A stretch of DNA of 64,000 nucleotides from Franconibacter pulveris DSM 19144 (GTDB lineage: Bacteria; Pseudomonadota; Gammaproteobacteria; Enterobacterales; Enterobacteriaceae). Each line of letters starts with the position of its first letter. Within the stretch, counting starts at the first letter, position 1. Made by a program: the position numbers and the translations under genes. The stretch spans positions 62,001-126,000 of the forward strand of contig JHYZ01000014.1 in NCBI GenBank assembly GCA_000621185.1. Direction: 5' to 3'. Positions 1 through 9,000 of the stretch are shown here, piece after piece. Under the pieces are notes generated by a model that did no database searches, had not been told where the DNA came from, and saw only the letters and a program-made list of their open reading frames with translations.

Positions 1-336
1 GACTACCAGTACAACAAAAAGCGGCTGCGGGAAATTGACCGCCGCGTCCGCTATCTCACCAAATGCCTGGAGCAGCTTAAAATCGTCGATTACTCGCCGC
101 AGCAGGAAGGCAAAGTCTTCTTCGGCGCCTGGGTTGAGGTGGAAAACGACGACGGCGACATTAAGCGCTTTCGCATCGTCGGTTATGACGAAATTTTTGG
201 CCGCAAAGATTACATCTCTATCGACTCCCCAATGGCGCGCGCGCTGCTGAAAAAAGAGCCTGGCGACGTAGCGACCGTTCAGACCCCGGCAGGCCTTGCC
301 ACCTGGTATGTGAACGAGATCGAATACGTTAAATAA
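1..336 (+). CDS. greB: Transcript cleavage factor GreB (3' part)
   Basis: The last 111 residues of GreB are present; the start lies left of the window. GreB binds the RNA polymerase secondary channel and stimulates cleavage of backtracked transcripts. The visible part begins at the end of the N-terminal coiled-coil (basic, RRVRYLTKCLEQL) and runs through the C-terminal globular domain (VFFGAWVEVE, RIVGYDEIFG, ISIDSPMARALL, ATVQTPAG) to the typical YVNEIEYVK end. E. coli GreB has 158 residues, so about 47 are missing. GreA is the alternative, but the spacing and the C-terminal sequence fit GreB, as does the yhgF neighbour. Confidence 0.96.
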   Translation, partial: DYQYNKKRLREIDRRVRYLTKCLEQLKIVDYSPQQEGKVFFGAWVEVENDDGDIKRFRIVGYDEIFGRKDYISIDSPMARALLKKEPGDVATVQTPAGLATWYVNEIEYVK

Positions 337-451
337 TCCTGCGCCACAGAAGTGTCCGATTCCTCCCCCCGGCGCGGCTGTGGCTGGCATTTTCCCCGCT
401 CAATCCGTATAACTGTGCCCTGACTTTTCGTACTCAACAGATGACATTGCC

Positions 452-2776
452 ATGATGAATGATTCGCTCAGCCGCATTATCGCCGGCGAACTTCAGGCCA
501 GGACGGAACAGGTAGAAGCTGCCGTTCGCCTGCTTGATGAAGGGAACACCGTGCCGTTTATCGCACGTTATCGTAAGGAAGTGACAGGCGGCCTGGACGA
601 CACGCAGCTGCGTCAGCTTGAAACGCGTCTGGGCTACCTGCGCGAACTGGAAGAGCGCCGCCAGGCTATTCTGAAATCTATCGCCGAGCAGGGCAAACTC
701 ACCGACGACCTCTCCGCCGCCATTAACGGCACGCTCAGCAAAACCGAACTCGAAGACCTTTACCTGCCCTTCAAACCCAAGCGCCGCACCCGCGGGCAGA
801 TAGCCATCGAAGCAGGCCTCGAGCCGCTGGCGGACCTGCTGTGGAACGACCCTGCCAACGAGCCGGAAGCGGCAGCGGCGACGTTTATTGATGCCGATAA
901 AGGCGTCGCCGACGCCAAAGCGGCGCTCGACGGCGCGCGTTATATTCTGATGGAGCGTTTCGCGGAAGACGCGACGCTGCTGGCCCGCGTTCGCGACTAT
1001 TTGTGGAAGAACGCGCACCTCGTTGCAACCGTAGTACCGGGCAAAGAGGAAGAAGGGGCGAAGTTCCGCGACTATTTCTCCCACCATGAGCCCATTTCCA
1101 CGGTGCCTTCGCACCGCGCGCTGGCGATGTTCCGCGGACGCAACGAAGGCATTTTACAGCTTTCTCTGAATGCCGACCCGCAGTTTGACGAGCCGCCGCG
1201 CGAAAGCCACTGCGAGCAGATCATCATCGACCACCTCGGCCTGCGCCTGAACAACGCCCCGGCGGATAGCTGGCGCAAAGGCGTCGTCAGCTGGACATGG
1301 CGCATCAAAGTGCTAATGCACCTGGAAACCGAGCTGATGAGCACCGTGCGCGAGCGCGCGGAAGAGGAAGCTATTAATGTTTTCGCCCGCAACCTGCACG
1401 ATCTGCTGATGGCCGCGCCGGCGGGCCTGCGCGCCACCATGGGCCTTGATCCAGGCCTGCGCACCGGCGTGAAAGTGGCGGTAGTGGACGCCACCGGCAA
1501 GCTGGTCGCCACCGATACGGTTTATCCGCATACCGGACAGGCGGCGAAAGCGGCGGTGGTCGTGGCCGCGCTGTGTGAAAAATATAACGTGGAGCTGGTC
1601 GCCATCGGCAACGGCACCGCGTCGCGCGAAACCGAGCGTTTCTTCCTCGACGTGCAAAAGCAGTTCCCGAAGGTGACGGCGCAGAAGGTGATCGTCAGCG
1701 AAGCGGGCGCTTCTGTTTACTCCGCTTCCGAACTGGCGGCGCAGGAGTTTCCGGACCTGGATGTCTCCTTACGCGGCGCGGTTTCCATCGCCCGCCGTCT
1801 GCAGGACCCGCTGGCGGAGCTGGTGAAAATCGACCCGAAATCCATCGGCGTGGGCCAGTATCAGCATGACGTAAGCCAGAGCCAGCTTGCCCGTAAGCTC
1901 GACGCGGTAGTGGAAGACTGCGTAAACGCCGTGGGCGTTGACCTCAACACCGCCTCGGTGCCGCTGCTGACCCGCGTGGCGGGGCTGACGCGCATGATGG
2001 CGCAGAATATCGTTGCCTGGCGCGACGAGAACGGGCAGTTCCGCAACCGCCAGCAGTTGCTGAAAGTTAGCCGCCTCGGGCCGAAAGCGTTTGAGCAGTG
2101 CGCCGGATTCCTGCGCATCAATCACGGCGACAACCCGCTCGACGCCTCCACCGTTCACCCGGAGGCTTACCCGGTGGTAGAGCGCATCCTGGCGGCGACC
2201 GAGCAGTCCTTGCGCGACCTGATGGGCAATAGCAATGCGCTGCGTAACGTGAAGGCGGTGGATTTCACCGATGAGCGTTTCGGCGTGCCGACGGTAACCG
2301 ACATCATCAAAGAGCTGGAAAAACCGGGCCGCGACCCGCGTCCGGAATTTAAAACTGCGCAGTTCGCCGAAGGGGTGGAGACCATGAACGATCTCCAGCC
2401 AGGCATGGTGCTGGAAGGCGCGGTGACCAACGTCACCAATTTCGGCGCGTTTGTGGATATCGGCGTACATCAGGATGGCCTGGTGCATATCTCTTCCCTT
2501 GCCGATAAGTTCGTAGACGATCCGCATAAAGTGGTGAAAGCGGGCGATATCGTGAAGGTGAAAGTGCTGGAGGTAGACCTGCAACGCAAGCGTATTGCGC
2601 TGACCATGCGTCTGGATGAACAGCCAGGCGAAGGCAACGCCCGCCGCGGCGGCGGCAATGGCCGTGAGCAGGGCAATCGCCCGGCGCAAAACCGCAAGCC
2701 GCCGCGCGATAATGCCGCCAGCGGCAACAGCGCGATGAGCGATGCGCTCGCCGCCGCCTTTGGCAAGAAGCGGTAA
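452..2776 (+). CDS. yhgF: Tex-family S1 RNA-binding protein YhgF
   Basis: A 774-residue Tex protein, cytoplasmic and nucleic-acid binding, implicated in transcription and RNA processing. Domain order: N-terminal helical Tex domain, a YqgF/RNase H-like domain near residues 325-450 ([16 protein letters not shown]), helix-hairpin-helix motifs around 490-560, and an S1 domain at about 651-720 ([16 protein letters not shown]). A basic, low-complexity tail rich in Gly, Asn and Arg follows. Start: two adjacent ATGs at 452 and 455; the first is used here. It follows greB by 115 bases, as in E. coli. The exact role of the family remains unsettled. Confidence 0.96.
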   Translation: MMNDSLSRIIAGELQARTEQVEAAVRLLDEGNTVPFIARYRKEVTGGLDDTQLRQLETRLGYLRELEERRQAILKSIAEQGKLTDDLSAAINGTLSKTELEDLYLPFKPKRRTRGQIAIEAGLEPLADLLWNDPANEPEAAAATFIDADKGVADAKAALDGARYILMERFAEDATLLARVRDYLWKNAHLVATVVPGKEEEGAKFRDYFSHHEPISTVPSHRALAMFRGRNEGILQLSLNADPQFDEPPRESHCEQIIIDHLGLRLNNAPADSWRKGVVSWTWRIKVLMHLETELMSTVRERAEEEAINVFARNLHDLLMAAPAGLRATMGLDPGLRTGVKVAVVDATGKLVATDTVYPHTGQAAKAAVVVAALCEKYNVELVAIGNGTASRETERFFLDVQKQFPKVTAQKVIVSEAGASVYSASELAAQEFPDLDVSLRGAVSIARRLQDPLAELVKIDPKSIGVGQYQHDVSQSQLARKLDAVVEDCVNAVGVDLNTASVPLLTRVAGLTRMMAQNIVAWRDENGQFRNRQQLLKVSRLGPKAFEQCAGFLRINHGDNPLDASTVHPEAYPVVERILAATEQSLRDLMGNSNALRNVKAVDFTDERFGVPTVTDIIKELEKPGRDPRPEFKTAQFAEGVETMNDLQPGMVLEGAVTNVTNFGAFVDIGVHQDGLVHISSLADKFVDDPHKVVKAGDIVKVKVLEVDLQRKRIALTMRLDEQPGEGNARRGGGNGREQGNRPAQNRKPPRDNAASGNSAMSDALAAAFGKKR

Positions 2777-2777
2777 A

Positions 2778-2806
2778 CGCCGCTTCCCTTTGCCAGGGAA
2801 GCGGCG
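2778..2806. terminator. Hairpin after yhgF
   Basis: A perfect 11-bp stem (CGCCGCTTCCC / GGGAAGCGGCG) with a 7-base loop begins two bases after the yhgF stop codon. There is no T-run on the plus strand, so it may be an RNA 3'-end stabiliser or a factor-assisted terminator rather than a classical intrinsic one. Confidence 0.55.
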
Positions 2807-3453
2807 GAAATGAGAAGCGCCAGGGCAAGGCGGACGGCGCTTTCACCAAAGCGTTGCATGACCATGGCGCCTCTCATCCTGTGAATGTGTTAAGGGGGGC
2901 TTATCGCCCCCTTAATCATTCCGGCTCGCCTGCAGAAGGGCAGCCGAAGCCCCCGCTTGCGCGTTGGCTTCCCTTTCTCTGCACGAATAAACGTAGCGCT
3001 GTTCGCCCATTGGCTGACCAAAAATCGTCGCCACGGCTAAACGCGATAATTAATAAAAAGAGGGGATGAAATAACCATTACGTTTTGTCGCGATTGTCGC
3101 AGGCATTCCCCACCGTTTTTATTTTCTCATTCAAATAACAGATGAAACCAAATAATAACATTCATGCTAAAAATGAAATTATTTCGCCTTCCTGTCCAGC
3201 CTAATACATTGAAAAGTATAAAATAAAAGTAAAAAACCAAAAGATTCAGCAACTTATTTTCTCTTTTTTGCGCCAGAACAAATAAACCGTAAATAAGCGC
3301 CCTTTCGCTTTATCGAGGCGTTGAAGATAAAAACCATTATCATTATCATCCTGCCATATAAATCGATTCCCTTCTCCTGCGTGATTTCCGGCTTATTGTC
3401 GGCTACCGGTCATGCCGAAAAGCCCGTCCGCAACTGAAAGATAAGTAGGCTTT
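2807..3453. other. Long intergenic region ahead of feoA
   Basis: About 650 bases without a convincing gene. The first part is GC-rich and contains a second hairpin at 2890-2914 (TTAAGGGGG / CCCCCTTAA). From about 3060 to 3330 it becomes clearly AT-rich, with poly-A and poly-T runs, as expected of an upstream regulatory region. The feo Fur site lies near 3325-3349. A 71-codon open frame at 2854-3069 has no recognisable features and is not called. Confidence 0.6.
3325..3349. promoter_or_regulatory. Fur box of the feo operon
   Basis: Read on the minus strand the site begins GATGATAATGATAATGG, close to repeats of the Fur hexamer GATAAT. An AT-rich -10-like element (ATATAAAT) follows at about 3355-3362. 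Position about 100 bases ahead of feoA fits iron repression of feoABC by Fe-Fur, as in E. coli. Confidence 0.8.
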
Positions 3454-3675
3454 ATGCGATTCACTCTTAACAGCACGTGGAAAATTACCGGCTTCGCGCC
3501 AGCCATCAGCCCGGCATATCGTCAAAAACTGCTGTCGCTGGGCATGTTGCCAGGCTCTTCTTTTAACGTGGTGCGCGTGGCGCCGCTTGGCGACCCTATT
3601 CATATTGAAACCCGACGCGTAAATCTGGTGCTGAGAAAAAAAGATCTGGCGCTGTTGCAGGTTGAAGCCGCCTGA
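3454..3675 (+). CDS. feoA: Ferrous iron transport protein A
   Basis: A 73-residue SH3-like cytoplasmic protein required for full activity of the FeoB Fe(II) importer. The core ([48 protein letters not shown]) is nearly identical to E. coli FeoA (75 residues); the first eight residues and the last two differ. First gene of feoABC, 29 bases before feoB, behind a Fur box. The start is supported by AGTAGG eight bases upstream and by length. Confidence 0.97.
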   Translation: MRFTLNSTWKITGFAPAISPAYRQKLLSLGMLPGSSFNVVRVAPLGDPIHIETRRVNLVLRKKDLALLQVEAA

Positions 3676-3704
3676 CGGCGACCCGTTATTGAGTTCACGC
3701 GACT

Positions 3705-6023
3705 ATGAAAAAGTTAACCATTGGCTTAATTGGCAACCCTAACTCCGGTAAAACCACCCTTTTCAACCAGCTGACCGGCGCGCGCCAGCGCGTGGGAAAC
3801 TGGGCAGGCGTGACGGTCGAGCGTAAAGAGGGGTTTTTCTCCACCCTTGAGCACCACGTCACTCTGGTGGACCTGCCGGGGACTTACTCGCTCACCACTA
3901 TCTCTTCTCAGACGTCGCTGGATGAGCAGATCGCCTGTCATTACATTCTTGGCGGCGAAGCGGATATGCTCATCAACGTAGTGGACGCCTCGAACCTTGA
4001 GCGCAACCTCTATCTCACGCTACAGCTGCTGGAGCTCGGCATTCCTTGCGTGGTAGCGCTTAACATGCTCGATATTGCCGAAAAGCAAAATATCCGTATC
4101 GATATCGACGCGCTGGCCGCCCGCCTGGGCTGCCCGGTGGTGCCGCTGGTCTCCACCCGCGCCCGCGGTATCGAAAGCCTCAGGCTCGCCATTGACCGCC
4201 AGCCGCAAAACCTGCCTGTTGAGCTGGTGCGCTACCCCTCCCTGCTGCTGCGCGAAGCCGATGCGCTGGCAGCCGTTATGCCGGGCGAGCTGCCGCCGCG
4301 CCAGCGCCGCTGGCTGGGCCTGCAAATGCTGGAAGGCGACATCTACAGCCGCGCGTTTGCAGGCAAAGCGGAAAGCCTGCTCCCCGCCGTGCAGGCGCGT
4401 CTTGCTGATGCGCTGGACGACCCGGCGCTGCTTATCGCCGACGCGCGCTATCAGAGTATCGCCGCCATTTGTGATGCGGTCAGCAACAGCCTCACCGCCG
4501 AGCCGCACCGCCTGACCGTGGCGATGGATAAAATTATCCTCAACCGCTTTCTCGGCCTGCCGGTCTTTTTGCTGGTGATGTACCTGATGTTTTTACTGGC
4601 GATTAATATCGGCGGCGCGCTGCAGCCCATCTTCGACGCCGGCTCCGTCGCCCTGTTTATTCATGGCCTGCAATGGGTGGGATACACGTTCCACTTTCCG
4701 GACTGGCTGACCATTTTCCTCGCTCAGGGGATTGGCGGCGGCATTAATACCGTTCTGCCGCTGGTGCCGCAGATTGGCATGATGTACCTCTTCCTCTCTT
4801 TTCTGGAAGACTCCGGCTATATGGCTCGCGCGGCGTTTGTCATGGACCGCCTGATGCAGTCGCTGGGGCTGCCGGGCAAATCCTTCGTGCCGCTGATTGT
4901 CGGGTTTGGCTGCAATGTGCCTTCGGTGATGGGCGCCCGCACCCTTGATGCGCCGCGCGAAAGATTGATGACGGTGATGATGGCGCCCTTTATGTCCTGC
5001 GGCGCGCGTCTGGCGATTTTCGCCGTCTTCGCCGCCGCCTTTTTCGGCCAGCAGGGGGCGCTGGTGGTCTTCTCGCTTTATCTGCTCGGCATCGTCATGG
5101 CGATTCTCACCGGCCTGATGCTGAAACACACCATCATGCGCGGCGAAGCCACGCCGTTCGTGATGGAACTGCCCGTTTACCATGTGCCGCATCTTAAAAG
5201 CCTGCTGTTGCAAACCTGGCAGCGCCTGAAAGCCTTCACCCTGCGCGCAGGGAAAGTGATTGTGGTGGTAAGCGTTTTCATTGGCGCGCTAAACAGCTTC
5301 TCTTTCAGCGGCAAACCGGTAAATAACATTAACGACTCCGCGCTGGCCTCGGTAAGCCAGGCGCTGACGCCGCTGCTCCAGCCGATTGGCGTGCGGGACG
5401 ATAACTGGCAGGCGACTGTCGGCCTGTTCACCGGCGCAATGGCGAAAGAGGTCGTCGTCGGCACGCTGAACACCCTCTACACCGCAGAGAACATCCATGA
5501 GGATGCCTTCGACGCGACGACGTTCAACCTGGCGGAAGAATTAAAGAGCGCGGCCCAGGAAACCTGGCAAAGTCTCAAAGAGACCTTCAGCCTGAGCGTG
5601 CTCGCCAACCCCATTGAAGCAAGCAAAGGCGACGGCGAGATGGCGACAGGGGCGATGGGCGTCATGAGCAGCAAATTCGGCAGCGAAGCGGCCGCCTATA
5701 GCTATCTCATCTTTGTGCTGCTTTATATCCCCTGCATTTCCGTCATGGGCGCTATCGCCCGTGAATCGAGCCGCGGCTGGATGGGCTTTTCCATTCTGTG
5801 GGGGCTGAATGTGGCTTACTCGCTGGCAACGCTCTTCTACCAGAGCGTGACTTTTCATCAACATCCGCAGTACAGCCTGGTTTGCATTCTGGCGGTGGCG
5901 TTGTTTAACGCCCTGCTGTTGACTGGACTGCGCCGCGTACGCAGCCGTGTGGATATTTCACTGCTTGCCCGCCGCCGTACGCCTGCTGCCTGCTGCGAAA
6001 GTCCGGCAGGCGAATGCCATTAA
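3705..6023 (+). CDS. feoB: Ferrous iron transporter FeoB
   Basis: A 772-residue inner-membrane Fe(II) permease, essentially the length of E. coli FeoB (773). The N-terminal G domain shows the P-loop GNPNSGKTT at residues 10-18, G3 DLPGTYSL and G4 NMLD. A helical GDI-like spacer precedes the C-terminal membrane part, which carries two Gate domains with conserved Cys-containing segments (GFGCNVPSVMGAR, PFMSCGARLAIFA, YIPCISVMGAIARE). Transcribed with feoA and feoC under Fur. Confidence 0.98.
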   Translation: MKKLTIGLIGNPNSGKTTLFNQLTGARQRVGNWAGVTVERKEGFFSTLEHHVTLVDLPGTYSLTTISSQTSLDEQIACHYILGGEADMLINVVDASNLERNLYLTLQLLELGIPCVVALNMLDIAEKQNIRIDIDALAARLGCPVVPLVSTRARGIESLRLAIDRQPQNLPVELVRYPSLLLREADALAAVMPGELPPRQRRWLGLQMLEGDIYSRAFAGKAESLLPAVQARLADALDDPALLIADARYQSIAAICDAVSNSLTAEPHRLTVAMDKIILNRFLGLPVFLLVMYLMFLLAINIGGALQPIFDAGSVALFIHGLQWVGYTFHFPDWLTIFLAQGIGGGINTVLPLVPQIGMMYLFLSFLEDSGYMARAAFVMDRLMQSLGLPGKSFVPLIVGFGCNVPSVMGARTLDAPRERLMTVMMAPFMSCGARLAIFAVFAAAFFGQQGALVVFSLYLLGIVMAILTGLMLKHTIMRGEATPFVMELPVYHVPHLKSLLLQTWQRLKAFTLRAGKVIVVVSVFIGALNSFSFSGKPVNNINDSALASVSQALTPLLQPIGVRDDNWQATVGLFTGAMAKEVVVGTLNTLYTAENIHEDAFDATTFNLAEELKSAAQETWQSLKETFSLSVLANPIEASKGDGEMATGAMGVMSSKFGSEAAAYSYLIFVLLYIPCISVMGAIARESSRGWMGFSILWGLNVAYSLATLFYQSVTFHQHPQYSLVCILAVALFNALLLTGLRRVRSRVDISLLARRRTPAACCESPAGECH

Positions 6024-6032
6024 GGAGGCGCG

Positions 6033-6272
6033 ATGGCGAGCCTGGTTGACGTACGCGATCTGCTGGCGCTCCAGGGGCGCATGGAGGCGCAGCGCATCGG
6101 CAAGATACTGGCGCTGCCCCTGCCCCGGGTGGCGGCAATGCTGGAGCAACTGGAAAGAATGGGCAAAGCGCAAAGGGTGCAGGCGGAGCCGGACGCCTGC
6201 CTCAGCAGCAGTTGCAAAGGTTGCCCGGAGAGCCAGGGCTGCCAGCGCGAGCTGTGGATGCTTACGCATTAA
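6033..6272 (+). CDS. feoC: FeoC, Fe-S-dependent partner of FeoB
   Basis: A 79-residue winged-helix protein. The four cysteines of the FeoC loop are present (C56, C61, C64, C70 in [17 protein letters not shown]), the site reported to carry an oxygen-sensitive Fe-S cluster. In Salmonella, FeoC protects FeoB from FtsH proteolysis at low oxygen. A good ribosome site (AAGGAGG) lies in the 9-base gap after feoB. Last gene of the operon, followed at once by an intrinsic terminator. Confidence 0.96.
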   Translation: MASLVDVRDLLALQGRMEAQRIGKILALPLPRVAAMLEQLERMGKAQRVQAEPDACLSSSCKGCPESQGCQRELWMLTH

Positions 6273-6273
6273 A

Positions 6274-6300
6274 AAGGCGGGTCGCCCCGCCGTTTTTTTA
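6274..6300 (+). terminator. feoABC terminator
   Basis: GGCGGG / CCCGCC stem (6276-6281 with 6286-6291), a 4-base loop and a run of seven Ts. An A-run precedes the stem, so it can also serve the convergent gene on the minus strand. Confidence 0.9.
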
Positions 6301-6573
6301 TTTATACACGTCCGCCGTAGCGTGAATATCCTTGCCCGGTTTCTGCGCGCTGATGACAACATAATACTTGCCGCCCATCGCATCGGCCTTTTTCGACAGT
6401 TCCTGTCTGGCATCCATCGGCGCCGTGGCGTCGTCCGTAACAATGGTGCCGATTTTGGTCAGATTCATCTCTTTCACTTTCTCTTTCTGAATCTCTTCCG
6501 CCGCCAGCGCGCCGAAGGAAACAGAACCGATAAACAAAGCCGTAGTTACGCCAGTGATGATTTTCATAGCCAT
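6298..6573 (-). CDS. Small secreted DUF1471 (YdgH/BhsA/McbA-like) protein
   Basis: A 91-residue protein with an N-terminal signal peptide (hydrophobic stretch TTALFIGSVSFGALA, predicted cut after ALA) and one DUF1471 domain. The latter is recognisable from KIGTI at its start and a C-terminal YYVVISAQKPGKDIHATADVYK segment. Family members (BhsA, McbA, YhcN) are periplasmic or outer-membrane stress and biofilm proteins. AGGAGA precedes two in-frame ATGs, at 6573 and 6567; either could be used. It stands alone between feoC and bioH, where E. coli has rpnA, and converges on feoC across a shared terminator. Specific function is unknown. Confidence 0.88.
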   Translation of the reverse strand: MAMKIITGVTTALFIGSVSFGALAAEEIQKEKVKEMNLTKIGTIVTDDATAPMDARQELSKKADAMGGKYYVVISAQKPGKDIHATADVYK

Positions 6574-6721
6574 GACTCTCCTGAAAACAATCGAAGGAGT
6601 AAAAGATACCGACGCAGGACAGGCGCAGACTTCCTTTGCCCCTGCCCTGACTACCTCGTAAACGTCAGCAGACAGTTACGTTTTAAGTATTAACGACGGG
6701 CGCGCTTAAGCAGTCTTATTT

Positions 6722-7495
6722 TTATAAAAAGGGTGAAGAAAATTCTCGTAAGGCCAGACAAAATTCCGCCGGATGCGAGATGAACGGGGCGTGCGCCGCC
6801 TTTGGAAACACCAGAGAATCGCTTTGCGGCCAGGCTTCGTCTAACAAGGCTGCGACGTTGCGCGGCACCAGCCCATCGAGCCTGCCGTAAATACGCAAAA
6901 AGGGCAGCGAAAGCGCGGCGAGTGGCTCGCGCAAATCAACGGTTTTCAGGATCTCAAGCCCCCCGTCCAGCACATCCGCCGCGGGCATTGGCTGAGCCAG
7001 CACCACCGCCTTGAGCGTACGGGCATCCTGTCGCGCCGTTTCCGTGCCGAGCGTTTGCAGCGCCAGGAAGCGCTCTACCGTGCGCTGAAAATCTTCGCGC
7101 AGCTGCCGCTGGAATCCGGCCAGCACATCGGGTTTGATGCCGGGCCATTCGCCATGGGCGCTGAAACAGGGCGACGACGCCACGGTCACCAGCGCCTGTA
7201 CGCGCTGCGGATGCGTGAGCGCAATCTGGCTCGCCACCAGCCCGCCAAGGCTCCAGCCAAGCCACACGGCCCGCTCCGGCGCCTGACGCAGTACGATTTC
7301 CGCCATCGCGTCAAGCGAAAGCGCGCCAAAGCCCTGGCTTCTGCCAAAGCCCGGCAGGTCTACCAGGTGCAGCGTAAAATGCGAGCTTAATTCCTCAGAA
7401 ATGCAATGCCACACTTCGGCGTTCAGCCCCCATCCGTGCAGCAGCACAAGATGACAATTTCCCTTCCCTTTGGTCTGCCACCAGATGTCGTTCAT
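6722..7495 (-). CDS. bioH: Pimeloyl-ACP methyl ester carboxylesterase
   Basis: A 257-residue alpha/beta hydrolase that removes the methyl group from pimeloyl-ACP methyl ester, ending the BioC-BioH route to the biotin precursor. The catalytic triad is visible: Ser82 in GWSLGG, Asp207 in YGRLDGLVP and His235 in [11 protein letters not shown]. The oxyanion segment [12 protein letters not shown] is near residue 20. Length and residue numbering match E. coli BioH (256). Divergent from gntX with 39 bases between starts. Confidence 0.97.
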   Translation of the reverse strand: MNDIWWQTKGKGNCHLVLLHGWGLNAEVWHCISEELSSHFTLHLVDLPGFGRSQGFGALSLDAMAEIVLRQAPERAVWLGWSLGGLVASQIALTHPQRVQALVTVASSPCFSAHGEWPGIKPDVLAGFQRQLREDFQRTVERFLALQTLGTETARQDARTLKAVVLAQPMPAADVLDGGLEILKTVDLREPLAALSLPFLRIYGRLDGLVPRNVAALLDEAWPQSDSLVFPKAAHAPFISHPAEFCLALREFSSPFL

Positions 7496-7534
7496 CCGTT
7501 ACTCTTCTCATGATTGATGTACAAGGAGGTCGTC

Positions 7535-8215
7535 ATGCTAACAATACCGGGGATATGTTGGCTATGCCGGATGCCGCTTGCCCGTTCGGGCTGGGGAGTC
7601 TGCTCGCGCTGCGCCAGGAGCCTGAAATTGCCGCCTCACTGCCCGCAGTGCGGTTTACCTGCCGCGCACGGCCGCTTGCCGTGCGGGCGCTGTTTGCAAA
7701 AGCCGCCGCCGTGGCAGCGGCTGGTGTATATCAGCGATTACGCCGCGCCGTTAAGTTCGCTGGTGCACAAGCTTAAATTTCAGCGCCAGACCACGCTTGC
7801 CGCCGCACTGGCGCGCCTGTTGCTGCTGAACGTGTTACAGGAAAGGAGAACGGCAGGACTGCCGCCGGCAGACAGGATTATTAGCGTGCCGCTGCATCGC
7901 CGCCGCGCCTGGCGCCGCGGTTATAACCAGAGCGATTTGCTCGCCAGATGCCTGGCGCGCTGGCTTGGTTGTCAGTATGAAGCCCGCGCCATCAGTCGGG
8001 TGCGCGCAACGGCCATTCAACATCATCTGAGCGCCCGGCTGCGCCGACGGAACCTGAAAAACGCCTTCCGGCTTGAATTGCCGGTTAAAGGACTCCATAT
8101 CGTTATTGTGGATGATGTCGTTACGACCGGCAGTACGGTCGCCCAAATCGCGCGCCTGCTTTTGCAGCACGGCGCGGCGACTGTCCAGGTATGGTGCCTG
8201 TGTCGAACCTTGTAG
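7535..8215 (+). CDS. gntX: ComF-family phosphoribosyltransferase-like protein GntX
   Basis: A 226-residue protein of the ComF/GntX family. The N-terminus has a zinc-ribbon-like cysteine pattern (CWLCRMPL, CSRC, CPQCGLP, CGRC) and the C-terminus a phosphoribosyltransferase signature (VIVDDVVTTGST). The family is linked to DNA uptake and to gluconate or carbon use, but no reaction is proven. The ATG at 7535 is preferred over one seven codons upstream because AAGGAGGT sits immediately ahead of it and the product then aligns with E. coli GntX. Confidence 0.93.
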   Translation: MLTIPGICWLCRMPLARSGWGVCSRCARSLKLPPHCPQCGLPAAHGRLPCGRCLQKPPPWQRLVYISDYAAPLSSLVHKLKFQRQTTLAAALARLLLLNVLQERRTAGLPPADRIISVPLHRRRAWRRGYNQSDLLARCLARWLGCQYEARAISRVRATAIQHHLSARLRRRNLKNAFRLELPVKGLHIVIVDDVVTTGSTVAQIARLLLQHGAATVQVWCLCRTL

Positions 8216-8238
8216 AGCCTCGATGATGGGCGTATTAT
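8210..8238 (+). promoter_or_regulatory. nfuA promoter
   Basis: TTGTAG at 8210-8215, a 17-base spacer and TATTAT at 8233-8238 form a sigma-70-like promoter. The -35 overlaps the end of gntX. Its -10 runs into the IscR site. Confidence 0.65.
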
Positions 8239-8261
8239 AACCGACTAAAATAGTCAACTAT
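8237..8261. promoter_or_regulatory. IscR type 1 site ahead of nfuA
   Basis: By eye, 24 of 25 positions fit the published IscR type 1 consensus (ATASYYGACT-RWWWY-AGTCRRSTAT); only the fourth base differs. The halves CCGACT and AGTCAA are symmetric. The site starts in the -10 box and spans the likely start point, so [2Fe-2S]-IscR should repress nfuA. E. coli nfuA is reported as an IscR target. Confidence 0.85.
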
Positions 8262-8273
8262 TAGGCCATTGTT

Positions 8274-8849
8274 ATGATCCGTATTTCCGATGCTGCCCAA
8301 TCACACTTTGCCAAACTGCTGGCAAATCAGGAAGAAGGGACGCAAATCCGCGTGTTCGTCATCAACCCAGGCACCCCGAATGCCGAATGCGGCGTTTCTT
8401 ATTGCCCGCCGGACGCCGTGGAAGCAACGGACACTGCCCTGAAATTCGACCAGCTTACCGCTTACGTGGATGAGCTGAGCGCCCCGTATCTGGAAGATGC
8501 GGAAATCGATTTCGTGACCGACCAGCTCGGGTCCCAGCTAACGCTGAAAGCGCCTAACGCCAAAATGCGTAAAGTTTCCGACGATGCCCCGCTGATGGAG
8601 CGCGTCGAGTACCTGCTGCAGTCGCAGATCAACCCGCAGCTGGCAGGCCATGGCGGTCGCGTCACGCTGATGGAAATCACCGATGAAGGCTACGCCATTC
8701 TGCAGTTCGGCGGCGGCTGCAACGGTTGTTCCATGGTGGACGTGACGCTGAAAGAAGGTATCGAGAAACAGCTGCTGAATGAGTTCCCGGAACTGAAAGG
8801 CGTGCGCGATCTCACCGAGCACCAGCGCGGCGAGCACTCTTACTACTAA
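8274..8849 (+). CDS. nfuA: Fe-S biogenesis protein NfuA
   Basis: A 191-residue Fe-S carrier. Residues 1 to about 100 form a degenerate A-type carrier domain and the C-terminal part an Nfu domain with the cluster-binding C149-xx-C152 motif ([11 protein letters not shown]). A dimer binds a [4Fe-4S] cluster and passes it to clients such as aconitase or LipA. Length equals E. coli NfuA. The upstream IscR site ties expression to Fe-S demand. E. coli has gntT next; here malQ follows directly. Confidence 0.98.
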   Translation: MIRISDAAQSHFAKLLANQEEGTQIRVFVINPGTPNAECGVSYCPPDAVEATDTALKFDQLTAYVDELSAPYLEDAEIDFVTDQLGSQLTLKAPNAKMRKVSDDAPLMERVEYLLQSQINPQLAGHGGRVTLMEITDEGYAILQFGGGCNGCSMVDVTLKEGIEKQLLNEFPELKGVRDLTEHQRGEHSYY

Positions 8850-8917
8850 CAGAGCGCGGCTGTAGATGGCGAGTGCTGTTGCGCTTGCCTTACAACACCT
8901 TTAACGCCAGGGTCCAC

Positions 8918-8944
8918 GGGGCGGATAAGCGCAGCGCCATCCGC
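8918..8944. repeat. REP-like palindrome
   Basis: GGGGCGGATAAGCG...CATCCGC forms an imperfect hairpin with GCGGAT / ATCCGC arms. On the minus strand it reads GCGGATGGCGCTGCGCTTATC, closely resembling elements at 49699-49724 and 57461-57487. It lies between convergent nfuA and malQ. Confidence 0.55.
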
Positions 8945-8970
8945 TTTTACCTCCGGCGTCCAGTTATAAA

Positions 8971-9000
8971 AAAGCCCGCATTGCGCGGGCTTTTTTTATT
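8971..9000. terminator. Bidirectional terminator between nfuA and malQ
   Basis: GCCCGC / GCGGGC stem (8974-8979 with 8985-8990), preceded by an A-run and followed by seven Ts. It can end transcription from both directions. The T-run overlaps the malQ stop region. Confidence 0.88.

Noticed and set aside
2470-2877. Minus-strand frame starting with a hydrophobic stretch over the yhgF 3' end, reminiscent of a type I toxin
   Set aside because: The frame runs on for more than 100 codons into antisense yhgF with no stop after the hydrophobic part, and matches no toxin family I know.
2854-3069. 71-codon plus-strand frame in the yhgF-feoA gap
   Set aside because: No ribosome site, low-complexity composition, overlaps a hairpin and has no recognisable homologue.
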